64,000 bases of DNA from Kribbella soli (GCF_004331345.1 NZ_SJJZ01000002.1:992001-1056000), one strand, 5' to 3'; positions 48,504-58,582 are shown, counted from the first letter of the stretch. A program made the numbers and translations. The notes: generated from the letters alone by a model not told the origin.

Positions 48504-50614
48504 CGCGGCTTGGGTTTCGGTTTCTTCTCGGGTTCGGCCGGCTTCGGGTTCGGGTCGCCGATCAGCTTCTTCGGCGGCGCGACGAACCGTTCGACGGGGA
48601 GGCCGCGGAGGGCGCCCTGCATGGCGGTCTGCCAGAGCGGGCCGGCGGTGCCGGAACCGGTCGGGTCGGCGATGTCCTTGCCGTTCAGCGTGTGCCGGTA
48701 CATCAGGTTCGTGTACGGCAGGTTCGCGTCCGCGACCACCGCGGCCGCGGCCAGGTTCGGCGTGTAACCGGCGTACCAGACGGCCAGGTTCTGCTGGATC
48801 GTTCCGGTCTTGCCCGCCATGTCGCGGGTGCCGAAGCGCAGCCGGCCGCCGGTCCCGCCCGGCATCATCACGGCGCTCAGCACCCGGTTCACGCCGTCGG
48901 CGACCGCCCGCGGGAGCACCTGCTTGCAGTTGAATCCGGGACCGGGGACCGGACGCCCGGACTTGTCCCGCACCGACGTGACGACAATCGTCTCGCAGTA
49001 CTTCCCGCGCGCCGCGAACGTCGCGTAGGCGTTCGACAGCATCAGCGGCGTCACGTACCCGACCCCGAGCGTCATCGAGACCACCTGGTCGAGCGGCTGC
49101 AGCGTCTGCGCGTTGTACATCCCGAGCTTGGCCGCGATCGTCGCGATCGAGCACAGCCCGGTCCGCTGCGACAGCTGCAGGAAGTAGGTGTTCGTCGAGT
49201 ACCGCGCGGCCTCGACCATCGTCAGGTTGCCGCTGCGCGTCGAGTTCTGCGGCTGGTACGTCGGGTCACGCGTCCAGCCCTTGCAGGTCCGGAACTTCTT
49301 GGAGCGCAGGTCGATCTGGTCCGGCGAATTGATCCGGTAGTCCATCGGGATGCCCCTGGACAGCGCCGCCGCGATCGTGAACGCCTTCATCGTCGAGCCG
49401 TTCTGGAACCCGCCGTACCCGCCGGCGTACGACTTCTCGACGTTGTAGTTGTAGTTCGTGTGGAAGCTCCCGTTGCCGTACGGGCGGCTCTGCACCATCG
49501 CCTTCACCAGGCCGGTGCCGGGCTCGACGACGCTGATCGCGGCGATCGCGGAGTCGCTGCGCTTGGTGTGCTCGTCGATCGACGCCTGCGCCGCGGCCTG
49601 GGTCTTCGGGTCGATCGAGGTCCGGATCAGCAGGCCGCCGGTCTTCAGGTAGTGGTCACGGTCCTTGACGGTCGCGCCGAGCTCCGGGTTGGCGAGCAGT
49701 TTGGAGACCACGTAGTCGCAGTAGAACGGGTACCGCGAGTTGGCGCACCCGTTCGGCACCGGCTCGACGTTCGCCAGGTCGATCACCGGCGTCCGGAGCG
49801 CCCGGTTCGCCTGACCCACCGTGATCGCGCCGAGTTCGAGCATCCGCTTGATCACCACGTCCCGGCGGGCCTTGGCCCGGGTCAGGTCGTTGGTCGGGTC
49901 GTAGCCCGACGGGTTCTTCACCAGCCCGGCCAGCAGCGCGGCCTGCGGGAGCGTGAGCTTGTCGGCCGTGGTCCGGAAGTAGTGCTGGGCCGCGGTCTGC
50001 ACGCCGTACGTGCCGTCGCCGAAGTTCGCCAGGTTCAGGTACCGCTCGAGGATCTCGTCCTTGGACAGCTCGCTCTCGACCGCGATCGCGTACCGCAGCT
50101 CGGCGAGCTTGCGTTCGTACGAGACCTCGGTGGCCTGCTGCCGCTCGGCCGCGGTGCGCGCCTTCTCGACCAGGCTCATCTTCACGTACTGCTGGGTGAT
50201 GCTCGACCCGCCCTGCTGCACCTCGCCCTCGGTCTGGTTGCGCACCATCGCGCGCAGCGTGCCCTTCAGGTCGAGCGCGCCGTGGTCGTAGAACCGGGAG
50301 TCCTCGATCGCCACGATCGCCTTGCGCATGATCGAGCTGACCGCGGTCAGCGGCACCGGCACCCGGTTCTGCTCGTACAGCGTCGCGACCAGGGTGCCGT
50401 CCGCGGCCAGGATGCGGCTGCGAACGGCCACCGGATCGATCTCGAGTTCCCGTGGCAGGCTCTGAACGCTGTCGGCGACCTCAGCCGCGCCACGTCCGGC
50501 GAAGCCGGCGAACGGGACCACGAGCCCCGCCGCCAGCGCACCAGAAAGCGCGCTCACGCCGATGAACGTGATCAACGACCGAGCCCAGCTGCGACCGCCC
50601 CTGTCGGTACGCAC
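48500..50614 (-). CDS. Bifunctional penicillin-binding protein (class A PBP)
   Basis: A 704-residue membrane-anchored cell-wall enzyme. One N-terminal membrane segment (SLITFIGVSALSGALAAGLVV) is followed by a glycosyltransferase 51 domain (IVAIEDSRFYDHGALD, then GGSSITQQYVK) and a transpeptidase domain with SxxK in NGSTMKAFT, SxN in YSTNTYFLQL and KTG in MAGKTGT. The proline-lysine-rich tail (PEKKPKPKPR) is typical of actinobacterial PonA proteins. The GTG start at 50614 has only a weak ribosome site. Confidence 0.93.
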   Translation of the reverse strand: MRTDRGGRSWARSLITFIGVSALSGALAAGLVVPFAGFAGRGAAEVADSVQSLPRELEIDPVAVRSRILAADGTLVATLYEQNRVPVPLTAVSSIMRKAIVAIEDSRFYDHGALDLKGTLRAMVRNQTEGEVQQGGSSITQQYVKMSLVEKARTAAERQQATEVSYERKLAELRYAIAVESELSKDEILERYLNLANFGDGTYGVQTAAQHYFRTTADKLTLPQAALLAGLVKNPSGYDPTNDLTRAKARRDVVIKRMLELGAITVGQANRALRTPVIDLANVEPVPNGCANSRYPFYCDYVVSKLLANPELGATVKDRDHYLKTGGLLIRTSIDPKTQAAAQASIDEHTKRSDSAIAAISVVEPGTGLVKAMVQSRPYGNGSFHTNYNYNVEKSYAGGYGGFQNGSTMKAFTIAAALSRGIPMDYRINSPDQIDLRSKKFRTCKGWTRDPTYQPQNSTRSGNLTMVEAARYSTNTYFLQLSQRTGLCSIATIAAKLGMYNAQTLQPLDQVVSMTLGVGYVTPLMLSNAYATFAARGKYCETIVVTSVRDKSGRPVPGPGFNCKQVLPRAVADGVNRVLSAVMMPGGTGGRLRFGTRDMAGKTGTIQQNLAVWYAGYTPNLAAAAVVADANLPYTNLMYRHTLNGKDIADPTGSGTAGPLWQTAMQGALRGLPVERFVAPPKKLIGDPNPKPAEPEKKPKPKPR

Positions 50615-50635
50615 TCGTCCAGGGTAGGCGAGAGA

Positions 50636-53600
50636 TCAAACTCCCGGTACCCCGGAATTGATTGCCTCGATCAACTTCGGCCGCAGTTCACGGGCGCTGA
50701 TCACCGCGTCGACGGACCCGACCTCGCGGGCCCGCTCGATGCTGTGCACCCGGTCGAACTCGGTCGCGACCTCGCCCAGTTTCTCTGCCCGTACGACGGT
50801 TCGCACGTCCGCGAGCTCCGTGGCCAGCGCCGCCCGTTCCGCGCCGGCGGCCTCGCCGACCCGCTCGGCCAGCGACGCGACCCGCGGATCCGCGGCGGTC
50901 CGCGCGTCCACCTCGGCCGCGAAAACCACCGCAGCGGCCGGCGCGCCGCCGAGCACCGAGGCGAACGATCCCTCCACCGCGAGCACCGTCATCGACGGGT
51001 TCAGCGACTTCGAGAACACCACGAACGCGCCGCCGTGGTACCGCGAGACGACGCAGAACACGATCGGCCCGCGGAAGTTCACGATCGCCCGCCCGATCTC
51101 GGCGCCGTACTCGAGCTGCAGGTTCCGCATCGAGTCCGGCGACCCGTCGAACCCGGACAGGTTCGCCAGCACCACCAGCGGCCGGTTCCCGCTGGCCGAG
51201 TTGATCGCCCGCGCGACCTTCTTCGACGACCGCGGGAACAGCGTCCCGGCGGTGTAGGTGTCCGGCCCGTCGGTGGGTGGGAAGCCGCGCCGCGGCACCG
51301 ACCGCGACTCGATCCCGACCAGGCAGACCGGGAACCCGCCGAGCCGCGCGTCCTGCACGACCGCGGTGTCGGCGTCGGCCATCCCTGCCCAGCGCTCCAG
51401 CACCGGGTGGTCCTGGTCGGTGACGGCCCGCATCAACGTGCGGATGTCGAACGCCTTCTTCCGGTCCGGGTTCGTCGCCGCCGAGAAGATCTCGCCGATC
51501 GTCTTGAAGTCGCTCCCCGCGACGTCGTGCGGGTACGGCGTGACATCGCGATCCACCGGGTCGGACGTCTGCGCCCGCCGTGGCCCCTGCTCCCCCGGTG
51601 CCACGTAGGTGTGGTCGTAGTACGTCATCAGCACGTCCCGGGCGCCCTTCAGGTCCGGAGCCCAGTACTGCGCCTGCCCGTTCGGGCCCATCACCCGGTC
51701 GTAGCCGCCGATGCCGAAGTTGTCCTCGGCCGAGACGCTGCCGGAGAAGTCCAGCGTCTGCTTGCCGGTCAGCACCATCGCGCTGTCCGGCGTCATCACC
51801 AGGATGCCCTTGGTGTGCATCAGCATCGTCGCCTCGGCGTTCCAGTACGGCTGCGCGCCGACGTTGATGCCCGCGACCACGACGTTGATCTCGCCGCCGG
51901 CCTGGGTGAACTCGACGATCCGCTTCAGCGCCTTCGCGACCCAGTCCATGTTCTCGGTGCCGGAGTCCATCGAGATCCGGGCGCCGGCGGACAGCGAGTA
52001 CCACTCGACCGGCACGCGCAGCTGCTCGGCGAGGTCGAGGGCCGCGATGATCCGCGAGCACTCCGCCTCGGCCACCGCACCGAGCGCCATGGTCGGGTCG
52101 CCGCTCATCGCGACCCGGGTGACGCCGTCGGGGTACCGCGTGGTCGGCGTGGTGACGATGCCGACGATGATGCCGGCCTTGTTCAGGCCCTTCGCCCGGT
52201 CCACCGGGACCAGGTGGCCGGCGTCGTCGAGGTCGTGCTCGACGAACGAGCCGCCCTGGCCGGCGACCATGCCACTGACCTCGTACGGGTAGATCGTGTT
52301 CCGCCGCCGGGACCGCTGCACCTTCTGCGCGTAGTCGTCGAGCGGGAGCAACCGCCCGGTCGGCGGCTGCTCGATCGACATGACGACGCCGGCGCCGTGC
52401 TGGTAGTAGAACCGGGCCGCGACCGGGTTGATCGAGCCGTCCGGCGCGACCACGTCGCCCTGCACCAGGACCTCCTCGATCCCGGCGCCCGCGGTCATCG
52501 GGGCGATGTTGCGCTGCAGCGCGGTCACCTCGTCGACCTGGACGTCGACCGCCGGCCAGATCTGCACCCAGACGTGGTTCATGTCCAGCTTGGCGCCGGC
52601 CGCGCCGCGGGCGGTCCGGGCCCGGCGGATCGCCTCCAGGCAGTTCGAGATCGCGCGCTCCGCATGGGGCAGCGACGTGACCTGCCCGTCCTCGTCACGG
52701 ACCACGACGAACTGGCGGACCTGTGCCAGCGCCACGAGCCGCCGGTCGGCCTCGTTGTTGCGGGCGACGCAGTAGTAGAGGAGCACGTCCTCCGGCGCGT
52801 CGAGGCGGGTGATGCGGAAGTCGCGCAGCCGCCACAGGTTCAGGCGGCGGCCGACCATCGGGTGCACGCCGCGGACATTGTCGTCCTCGGTCATCGATCC
52901 GCCGGCCGGGCGGTACGTGAAGTACGAGACCGGTCGGCCCTGTCCCGGGGCGACCGCGACCGAGATCCGGCGTAGCCGCTGGGCGACCGGCAGGTCGGCG
53001 ACCATCCGGCGGTACAGGTCCGAGGCGTCCTGCTGCGACTCGGGCAGGTCCGGGCCGTACAGGTAGAGCTCGAGGACGGCCTCGTGTCCCGCCGTCCGGG
53101 CGTCGATCCGATCGGTCAGCGCGCGCGACAGGCCGCTGTCCCGGTCAGCCAGCTCGGCGACCGTGCCGACCGTCGTGACGAGGTGGCTCGGGCGGTCGTC
53201 GATCGAGTAGTCGGCGGTCGCGAACGGCCGCCCGTCGACGGCGAACTCGCGCAGGTCGTGCAGCTCGTACTCGCGGTAGTGCCGCCGGACGAGCACCTCG
53301 AGCATCGGCTCGCGCTCGCCCCAGCCGCCCTCCAGCCGCTGGGCGAGGAACCGGACGATCGGCTCCGGGATCGCGGCCAGTGCGTCGATACGCCGCTGCC
53401 GCTCCGGCGAGTCCGGATGCGTCGCCAGGTCGGCGACCTCGTCACCCACGCCCGCGATGATCGACGCCCGCTCGGCGTCGACCTGCGGCTGGTCGAACCA
53501 CCGGAACCGCACGCTCCGGGCCAGGTCACCGACCACCGGGAACCGCAGCTGCGTGGCCAGCACCAGCCGGTCCAGCAGTTCGTGCACGCACTCGTCCAGC

Positions 53601-56152
53601 GGCGCTTCCGGCAGCGACTCGGCGATCCACCGCTGCAGCACGGACGTCACCAGCACTACGTCGGGACTCGAGCGCTGCTGCGCCAGGAAGATCCGGAAGA
53701 CCGCCTCCTCCAGCTCGGGACTCCGCTCCAGCCCGGTCACGCCGTAGTGGCTCAGCACCCGGGTCAACCGGGCCTGGAACTCGCCCGGCAGCGCGCCGCG
53801 GTCCGGATCCAGGCTCTGCAGGTACGTGTAGAAGTACTCGCGCGGGCTGTGCACCCGGTTCTCGATGGTGGTGTCCGTCCCGGCGGGCCGGTTGCGGCTC
53901 AGCTCGGCGAAGTCCGCGAACACCGTCAGCAGCTCGATCTCCGGACCGACCGGCGGTCCGGAGCGCTGATGAGCGAGCTCGGACCGCGCAGCGAGGTAGT
54001 CGGCCAGCATGCCGCCCTCGTCCCGCGGGTCGATGTCGAACCCGAGCAGCATGCTCCGCAGGTCGTCCAGCCCGCGCTCCACCCGCTCGGCCGCGGACTT
54101 CTCCCCGGTCCCGTTCGGCAGATCCAGCTGTACGCCGTTCTGCACCGGAGCGGCCTCCTCGGCAGCGGCGTCGTCCGCCACCGGCTCCAGCCGGAGCAGC
54201 GGTGCACCCGTCTCCACCTGGCTGCCGGTCGAGACCAGCAGCTCCTTCACGGTCGCCTTGAACGGCGCGTACAGCACCGTCTCCATCTTCATGCTCTCAA
54301 GCACCAGCACCGGAGCGCCAGCCTCGATCTCGGCACCGGTCTGCACCGGCGTCGCCACCACGAGCGCCGGTGCGGGCGAACGCAGTACGCCGCCCTCGTC
54401 GCGACTCACGCGGTGGGTGACGCCGTCGACCTCGACCAGATGCACCGGGCCGTGGGTCGCGGTCACCAGACGGAACCGCTGCCCGCCGACGACCAGCCGG
54501 CTCGTGTACTCGTCCAGCCGCTCCAGTTCGGCGTCCACCACCTTGAGGTGGTCGTTGCCGTTGCCGACGCCGACCCGGAACCGCTCCGGACCGATCCGCG
54601 CCACCGTCACCCGGTAGCTCGCGCCGCGCAGCTTCAGGTCGATCGCGCGACCGACCTCGTGCTGGACCTGCGGGCGGCCGCCGTGCGCGGTCTCGTACAA
54701 CCGGGTGCGCTCGACCTGCTCGGCGTCCTCGTACCCCTCGATCGCGGCCGCGACCAGGGCGATGCCTGAGTGCCGGTGCGAGATCAGACGGCCCTCACCG
54801 CGGACGCGGTCGATCCAGCCGGTGTCGGCGCTGCCGTCGATCACCTCGGGCTGGTCGAGCAGCTCGAGGATGAAGCTCTTGTTGGTCGCGCCGCCCTCGA
54901 TCAGGACGGTCGTGGCCTGCATCGCGCGCCGCAGCCGCGCCAGGGCCTCCTCGCGGGTCCGTCCGTACCCGATGATCTTCGCGATCATCGAGTCGAAGTC
55001 CGCCGGGATGCTGTCCCCCGCGCTCACGCCGGTGTCGACCCGGATGCCGGGTCCTGCGGGCAGGTCGAGGACGACGATCCGCCCGGGCGACGGCGCGAAG
55101 TCGCGGTCGGGGTCCTCGGCGTTCAGCCGGGCCTCGACCGCGTGGCCGTTCTCGAGCGGCCGGGCGCCCTCCAGGCGGCCGCCGGACGCGACGTGCAGCT
55201 GGGCCTTCACCAGGTCGAACCCGGTGGTCAGCTCGGTGATCGGGTGCTCGACCTGCAGCCGGGTGTTCACCTCGAGGAACGCGAACGACTTCTCCCCCGG
55301 GTGGTACAGGAACTCGACCGTCGCGGCGCCCCGGTACCCGACCGCGATCGCCAGCCGCTCGGCCGACGCCTTCAGGTCGTCGACCTGGGACGCGGACAGC
55401 AACGGGGACGCGGACTCCTCGATCACCTTCTGGTTGCGGCGCTGCACCGAGCAGTCCCGGACGCCGAGCGCCCATGCCGTACCTTCACCGTCCGCGATCA
55501 CCTGGACCTCGACGTGCCGCGCGCCGGTGACGAGGCGCTCCAGGAACACCACGCCGCTGCCGAACGCACGGGCCGCCTCGTCACTGGTCCGCGCGTACGC
55601 GTCCGACAGCTCGTCGGCGGAGCGGACCACCCGGATACCGCGGCCACCGCCGCCGGCCGTTGCCTTGAGCATCAACGGGTACCCGATCCGGTCGGCCGCC
55701 GCGAGCGCCGCGTCCAGCGACTCGACCGCTCCGCGGCTCCATGGCGCGACCGGTACGCCGACCTCCTCGGCGATCAGCTTCGAGCCGATCTTGTCGCCGA
55801 GCTTGCGCATCGCCTCGGCCGACGGGCCGATGAAGGTCACGCCGATCCGGTCGCACAGCTCCGCGAACGCCGGGTCCTCGGCGACGAACCCCCAGCCGAC
55901 CCAGGCGGCGTCCGCCCCGGTCTCGCGGAGCGCGCGCTCCAGGACCTCCAGGTCCAGGTACGGCCGGGCCGACGCCGGGCCGAGCGGGTACGTGATGTCC
56001 GCCGCGCGCACGAAGGTCGCGGTGCGCTCGCCGTCGGTGAACAAGGCCACGGTCTCGATCGGGTCACCGCCTTCGGCGTTGACTTCGCGGACCGCGTTGA
56101 TGAGCCGCATCGCGGCTTCACCCCGGTTCACTATTGCGATACGCTTGAACAT
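50636..56152 (-). CDS. Single-chain biotin-dependent acyl-CoA carboxylase (BC-BCCP-CT)
   Basis: An 1838-residue protein joining all activities of acetyl/propionyl-CoA carboxylase. Residues 1-450 are biotin carboxylase (ATP-grasp loop KATAGGGGRGIRVV, EVNTRLQVEHPITEL). Residues 590-655 are the biotin carrier with Lys622 in VLESMKMETVL. A central region of roughly 600 residues follows, then the carboxyltransferase N and C halves to the end. In most actinobacteria these are separate AccA and AccD chains; this order is like eukaryotic carboxylases. GGAGGCG precedes the ATG at 56152. It should make malonyl- or methylmalonyl-CoA. The divergent promoter region carries two palindromes. Confidence 0.9.
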   Translation of the reverse strand: MFKRIAIVNRGEAAMRLINAVREVNAEGGDPIETVALFTDGERTATFVRAADITYPLGPASARPYLDLEVLERALRETGADAAWVGWGFVAEDPAFAELCDRIGVTFIGPSAEAMRKLGDKIGSKLIAEEVGVPVAPWSRGAVESLDAALAAADRIGYPLMLKATAGGGGRGIRVVRSADELSDAYARTSDEAARAFGSGVVFLERLVTGARHVEVQVIADGEGTAWALGVRDCSVQRRNQKVIEESASPLLSASQVDDLKASAERLAIAVGYRGAATVEFLYHPGEKSFAFLEVNTRLQVEHPITELTTGFDLVKAQLHVASGGRLEGARPLENGHAVEARLNAEDPDRDFAPSPGRIVVLDLPAGPGIRVDTGVSAGDSIPADFDSMIAKIIGYGRTREEALARLRRAMQATTVLIEGGATNKSFILELLDQPEVIDGSADTGWIDRVRGEGRLISHRHSGIALVAAAIEGYEDAEQVERTRLYETAHGGRPQVQHEVGRAIDLKLRGASYRVTVARIGPERFRVGVGNGNDHLKVVDAELERLDEYTSRLVVGGQRFRLVTATHGPVHLVEVDGVTHRVSRDEGGVLRSPAPALVVATPVQTGAEIEAGAPVLVLESMKMETVLYAPFKATVKELLVSTGSQVETGAPLLRLEPVADDAAAEEAAPVQNGVQLDLPNGTGEKSAAERVERGLDDLRSMLLGFDIDPRDEGGMLADYLAARSELAHQRSGPPVGPEIELLTVFADFAELSRNRPAGTDTTIENRVHSPREYFYTYLQSLDPDRGALPGEFQARLTRVLSHYGVTGLERSPELEEAVFRIFLAQQRSSPDVVLVTSVLQRWIAESLPEAPLDECVHELLDRLVLATQLRFPVVGDLARSVRFRWFDQPQVDAERASIIAGVGDEVADLATHPDSPERQRRIDALAAIPEPIVRFLAQRLEGGWGEREPMLEVLVRRHYREYELHDLREFAVDGRPFATADYSIDDRPSHLVTTVGTVAELADRDSGLSRALTDRIDARTAGHEAVLELYLYGPDLPESQQDASDLYRRMVADLPVAQRLRRISVAVAPGQGRPVSYFTYRPAGGSMTEDDNVRGVHPMVGRRLNLWRLRDFRITRLDAPEDVLLYYCVARNNEADRRLVALAQVRQFVVVRDEDGQVTSLPHAERAISNCLEAIRRARTARGAAGAKLDMNHVWVQIWPAVDVQVDEVTALQRNIAPMTAGAGIEEVLVQGDVVAPDGSINPVAARFYYQHGAGVVMSIEQPPTGRLLPLDDYAQKVQRSRRRNTIYPYEVSGMVAGQGGSFVEHDLDDAGHLVPVDRAKGLNKAGIIVGIVTTPTTRYPDGVTRVAMSGDPTMALGAVAEAECSRIIAALDLAEQLRVPVEWYSLSAGARISMDSGTENMDWVAKALKRIVEFTQAGGEINVVVAGINVGAQPYWNAEATMLMHTKGILVMTPDSAMVLTGKQTLDFSGSVSAEDNFGIGGYDRVMGPNGQAQYWAPDLKGARDVLMTYYDHTYVAPGEQGPRRAQTSDPVDRDVTPYPHDVAGSDFKTIGEIFSAATNPDRKKAFDIRTLMRAVTDQDHPVLERWAGMADADTAVVQDARLGGFPVCLVGIESRSVPRRGFPPTDGPDTYTAGTLFPRSSKKVARAINSASGNRPLVVLANLSGFDGSPDSMRNLQLEYGAEIGRAIVNFRGPIVFCVVSRYHGGAFVVFSKSLNPSMTVLAVEGSFASVLGGAPAAAVVFAAEVDARTAADPRVASLAERVGEAAGAERAALATELADVRTVVRAEKLGEVATEFDRVHSIERAREVGSVDAVISARELRPKLIEAINSGVPGV

Positions 56153-56194
56153 CGACCGCCTCCGTGTCTCACCCTGCCTTGTGCAGCTGGGATC

Positions 56195-56207
56195 GCCAGC
56201 TGCTGGC
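56195..56207. promoter_or_regulatory. Palindrome before the carboxylase gene
   Basis: GCCAGC-T-GCTGGC, perfect six-base arms, 43 bases before the carboxylase ATG. Candidate operator. Confidence 0.35.
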
Positions 56208-56260
56208 ACAGGTTTTCAGCCCAGGGCCGTTACCGTCGAGTCGGCCCCCCAATCAGGCGT

Positions 56261-56290
56261 GTTTCCACCCTGACCCTGGCGTGTGGAAAC
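56261..56290. promoter_or_regulatory. Inverted repeat in the carboxylase/oxidoreductase promoter region
   Basis: GTTTCCAC and GTGGAAAC, perfect eight-base arms separated by 14 bases, 27 bases before the FAD oxidoreductase start. It could be an operator or a 5'-leader hairpin. Confidence 0.4.
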
Positions 56291-56316
56291 CTCCAGGGCA
56301 GGGTTTCTGGGAGGGG

Positions 56317-57705
56317 ATGACGAACGTGACTGACGCGTTGATCGGCCGGCTGCGGGGCGAGGTCGCAGGACCGGTGCTGACACCGGGTGACGAGGGGTAC
56401 GACGAGGAGCTGTCCGGGTTCAACCTGGCGGTGACGCACACACCGGACGTCGTGGTCGGGCTGACGTCCGAGGACGACGCCGTCGCGGTGGTCCGCGCCG
56501 CGGCCGAGACCGGTACGCCGGTCCGCGTGCTGGCGACCGGCCACGGCATCCCGAACCCGATGCAGGGCGGGATCGTGGTGACCACCCGGCGGATGACCGG
56601 CGTGAGCGTGGACGCCGAGGCACAGGTCGCGCACATCGCCGCGGGTACCCAGTGGGCCGAGGTGATCGCGGCGGCCGCGCCGTACGGGCTGGCGCCGATC
56701 ACCGGCGGGTCCGACGCGGTCGGCTGCATCGGGTACACACTCGGCGGCGGCCTCGGCCCGCTCGCCCGGACGTACGGCTTCTCGTCCGACTGGGCCCGCC
56801 AGTTCCGGGTCGTGACAGCGGCCGGCGAGGTCGTGACCGCGAACGAGACCGAGCACCCGGACCTGTTCTGGGCGCTGCGCGGCGGCAAGGGCGGGTTCGG
56901 CATCGTCACCGCGATGGACTTCGCGCTGGTCGAGCTGCGCACCCTGTACGGCGGTTCGGTGTTCTTCGACGCGGAGCACATCGCGTCCGCGCTGACCACC
57001 TGGTCCGAGTGGACGAACTCACTACCGGAGAGCGCGAACTCGTCGGTCGTGATCCTGCGGCTGCCGCCGCTCGAGTTCATCCCCGAACCGCTGCGCGGCA
57101 AGACGGTGCTGAGCGTCCGCTTCGCGTACGTCGGTGACGCGGCCGACGGCAAGAAGCTCTTCCGGCCGATCCGAGCCGCCGCTCCAACGCTGATCGACGC
57201 CGTCGGCGAGATGCCGGCCGGCGACATCGCGCTGATCCACAACGACCCGAAGGACCCGACGCCGTCGTGGGACCGCGGGCTGATGCTGGACGAACTGGAC
57301 GCCGAGTTCATCGGAGCGTTCCTGGACGTGGCCGGCCCGGAGCAGCAGATCCCGTTGATCGCGGTCGAGCTCCGGCACCTCGGTGGCGCGACCGAGCGCG
57401 ACGTCCCCGAGGGCAGCGCGGTCGGCGGCCGCAGCGGGGCGTGCACGCTGACGCTGATCGGCGTACCGGATCCGAGCCTGTTCGAAAAGGTCCTTCCGGC
57501 AACGGTTGACGGGATCCTCGGGCGGCTCGAGCCGTGGGTGGGCGAGGAGACCACGGTGAACTTCTCCGGCGGTTTCGCGCTGCCGGGGTCGTACGAGCGG
57601 TCGTGGCCGGCGGACACGTTCGCGCGGCTGGCCGACGTACGGTCGACCTACGACCCGGACACGCTCTTCCCGTTCGGGCCGCGCCAGGAGAACTCCGGTT
57701 CGTAA
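56317..57705 (+). CDS. FAD-linked (PCMH/BBE-type) oxidoreductase
   Basis: A 462-residue berberine-bridge-like flavoprotein. The FAD loop is VRVLATGHGIPNPMQGG, with the histidine that can bind FAD covalently; the second cysteine link of bicovalent enzymes is absent. GCIGYTLGGGLGPLARTYG and ALRGGKGGFGIVTAM are conserved, and the C-terminal YDPDTLFPFG is the BBE tail. The ATG 56317 has a very close GGGAGGGG; a GTG three codons later is an alternative. No signal peptide, so it works in the cytoplasm. The last 58 bases overlap the convergent reductase gene. Confidence 0.87.
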   Translation: MTNVTDALIGRLRGEVAGPVLTPGDEGYDEELSGFNLAVTHTPDVVVGLTSEDDAVAVVRAAAETGTPVRVLATGHGIPNPMQGGIVVTTRRMTGVSVDAEAQVAHIAAGTQWAEVIAAAAPYGLAPITGGSDAVGCIGYTLGGGLGPLARTYGFSSDWARQFRVVTAAGEVVTANETEHPDLFWALRGGKGGFGIVTAMDFALVELRTLYGGSVFFDAEHIASALTTWSEWTNSLPESANSSVVILRLPPLEFIPEPLRGKTVLSVRFAYVGDAADGKKLFRPIRAAAPTLIDAVGEMPAGDIALIHNDPKDPTPSWDRGLMLDELDAEFIGAFLDVAGPEQQIPLIAVELRHLGGATERDVPEGSAVGGRSGACTLTLIGVPDPSLFEKVLPATVDGILGRLEPWVGEETTVNFSGGFALPGSYERSWPADTFARLADVRSTYDPDTLFPFGPRQENSGS

Positions 57706-58532
57706 CCGAGCAGGCGGCGGGCCTTCTCGATCGACAGCAGTGTGTCGTTCGGGCCGAACGGGCGCTTCACGGGTACGCCGGGGAACACCTCGGCGAGGAG
57801 CTCCTCGTTCGGCCGGGACATCACCGTGTCGGCGTTCGCGACGATGAAGACGTCCGTCCCGGTCACGTCGTACTCGAGCGCCTTACGGACGGCCTGTGCG
57901 CCGTCGCGGGCGTCGATGTAGCCCCAGAGGTTCCACTTCCGGGCGTGGGCATCCGCGTCGAACGCCGGGAACCGCGCGTAGTCCTCCGGGTACATCACGT
58001 TGGAGAAGCGGAGCCCGATCAGCTTCAGGTCCGGATGCCACCGGCACAGCTGCCGGGCCAGCTCCTCCTCGAGCGTCTTGACCAGCGAATACGTGCTGTT
58101 CGGTCGCGGTGGGTAGTCCTCGTCGACCGGCACGTACGGCGGGAACTCGTCGAACGGCAGCCCCAGCACGGTCTCGCTCGACGCCCACACGATGTTCCGG
58201 ACGCCGGCCCGCAGCGCCGCGGAGAACACGTTGTACGTCACGGTCATGTTGTTCTGGAACGTCGCCGCGTTCGGCCGCAGCCCCGGCGCCGGGATCGCGG
58301 CGAGATGCACGACCGCGTCGACGCCGTCGTGCCGGTCGTCGATCCCGGCGATCGCCTCGTAGGTCTGGCCGAAATCGGTCAGGTCCAGCCGCGTCGACGT
58401 CACGTCGGCGCGTGCTGGTGCAGCCTGGTCGAGGGCGACGACGTGCCAGCCCTGGTCCGTCAGATGATCGACAACGGCCTTGCCGAGCTTCCCGCTGCTC
58501 CCGGTGACCGCAACCCGCCTCGCTTCGTTCAC
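57648..58532 (-). CDS. NAD-dependent epimerase/dehydratase-type reductase
   Basis: A 294-residue extended short-chain dehydrogenase: RRVAVTGSSGKLGKAVVDHL at the start, VHLAAIPAPG in the middle and the active-site YSLVK preceded by ASSE. It resembles sugar-nucleotide epimerases and uronate dehydrogenases. The GTG start at 58532 has only a weak ribosome site. The 3' end overlaps the FAD oxidoreductase by 58 bases antisense. Confidence 0.86.
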   Translation of the reverse strand: MNEARRVAVTGSSGKLGKAVVDHLTDQGWHVVALDQAAPARADVTSTRLDLTDFGQTYEAIAGIDDRHDGVDAVVHLAAIPAPGLRPNAATFQNNMTVTYNVFSAALRAGVRNIVWASSETVLGLPFDEFPPYVPVDEDYPPRPNSTYSLVKTLEEELARQLCRWHPDLKLIGLRFSNVMYPEDYARFPAFDADAHARKWNLWGYIDARDGAQAVRKALEYDVTGTDVFIVANADTVMSRPNEELLAEVFPGVPVKRPFGPNDTLLSIEKARRLLGYEPEFSWRGPNGKSVSGS

Positions 58533-58582
58533 CCTCGGATCATCGCACTAGGGTGTGACATGCCACTTCGGAAGGACACATC

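Noticed and set aside
48245..52975. A 1576-codon open frame on the plus strand
   Set aside because: It runs antisense through the penicillin-binding protein and carboxylase genes. Its product is Arg/Pro/Val-rich with no domain; long antisense frames are expected at this GC content.
53084..56320. Several 500-codon plus-strand frames opposite the carboxylase gene
   Set aside because: They mirror a clearly recognisable biotin carboxylase and carrier and show no family features.
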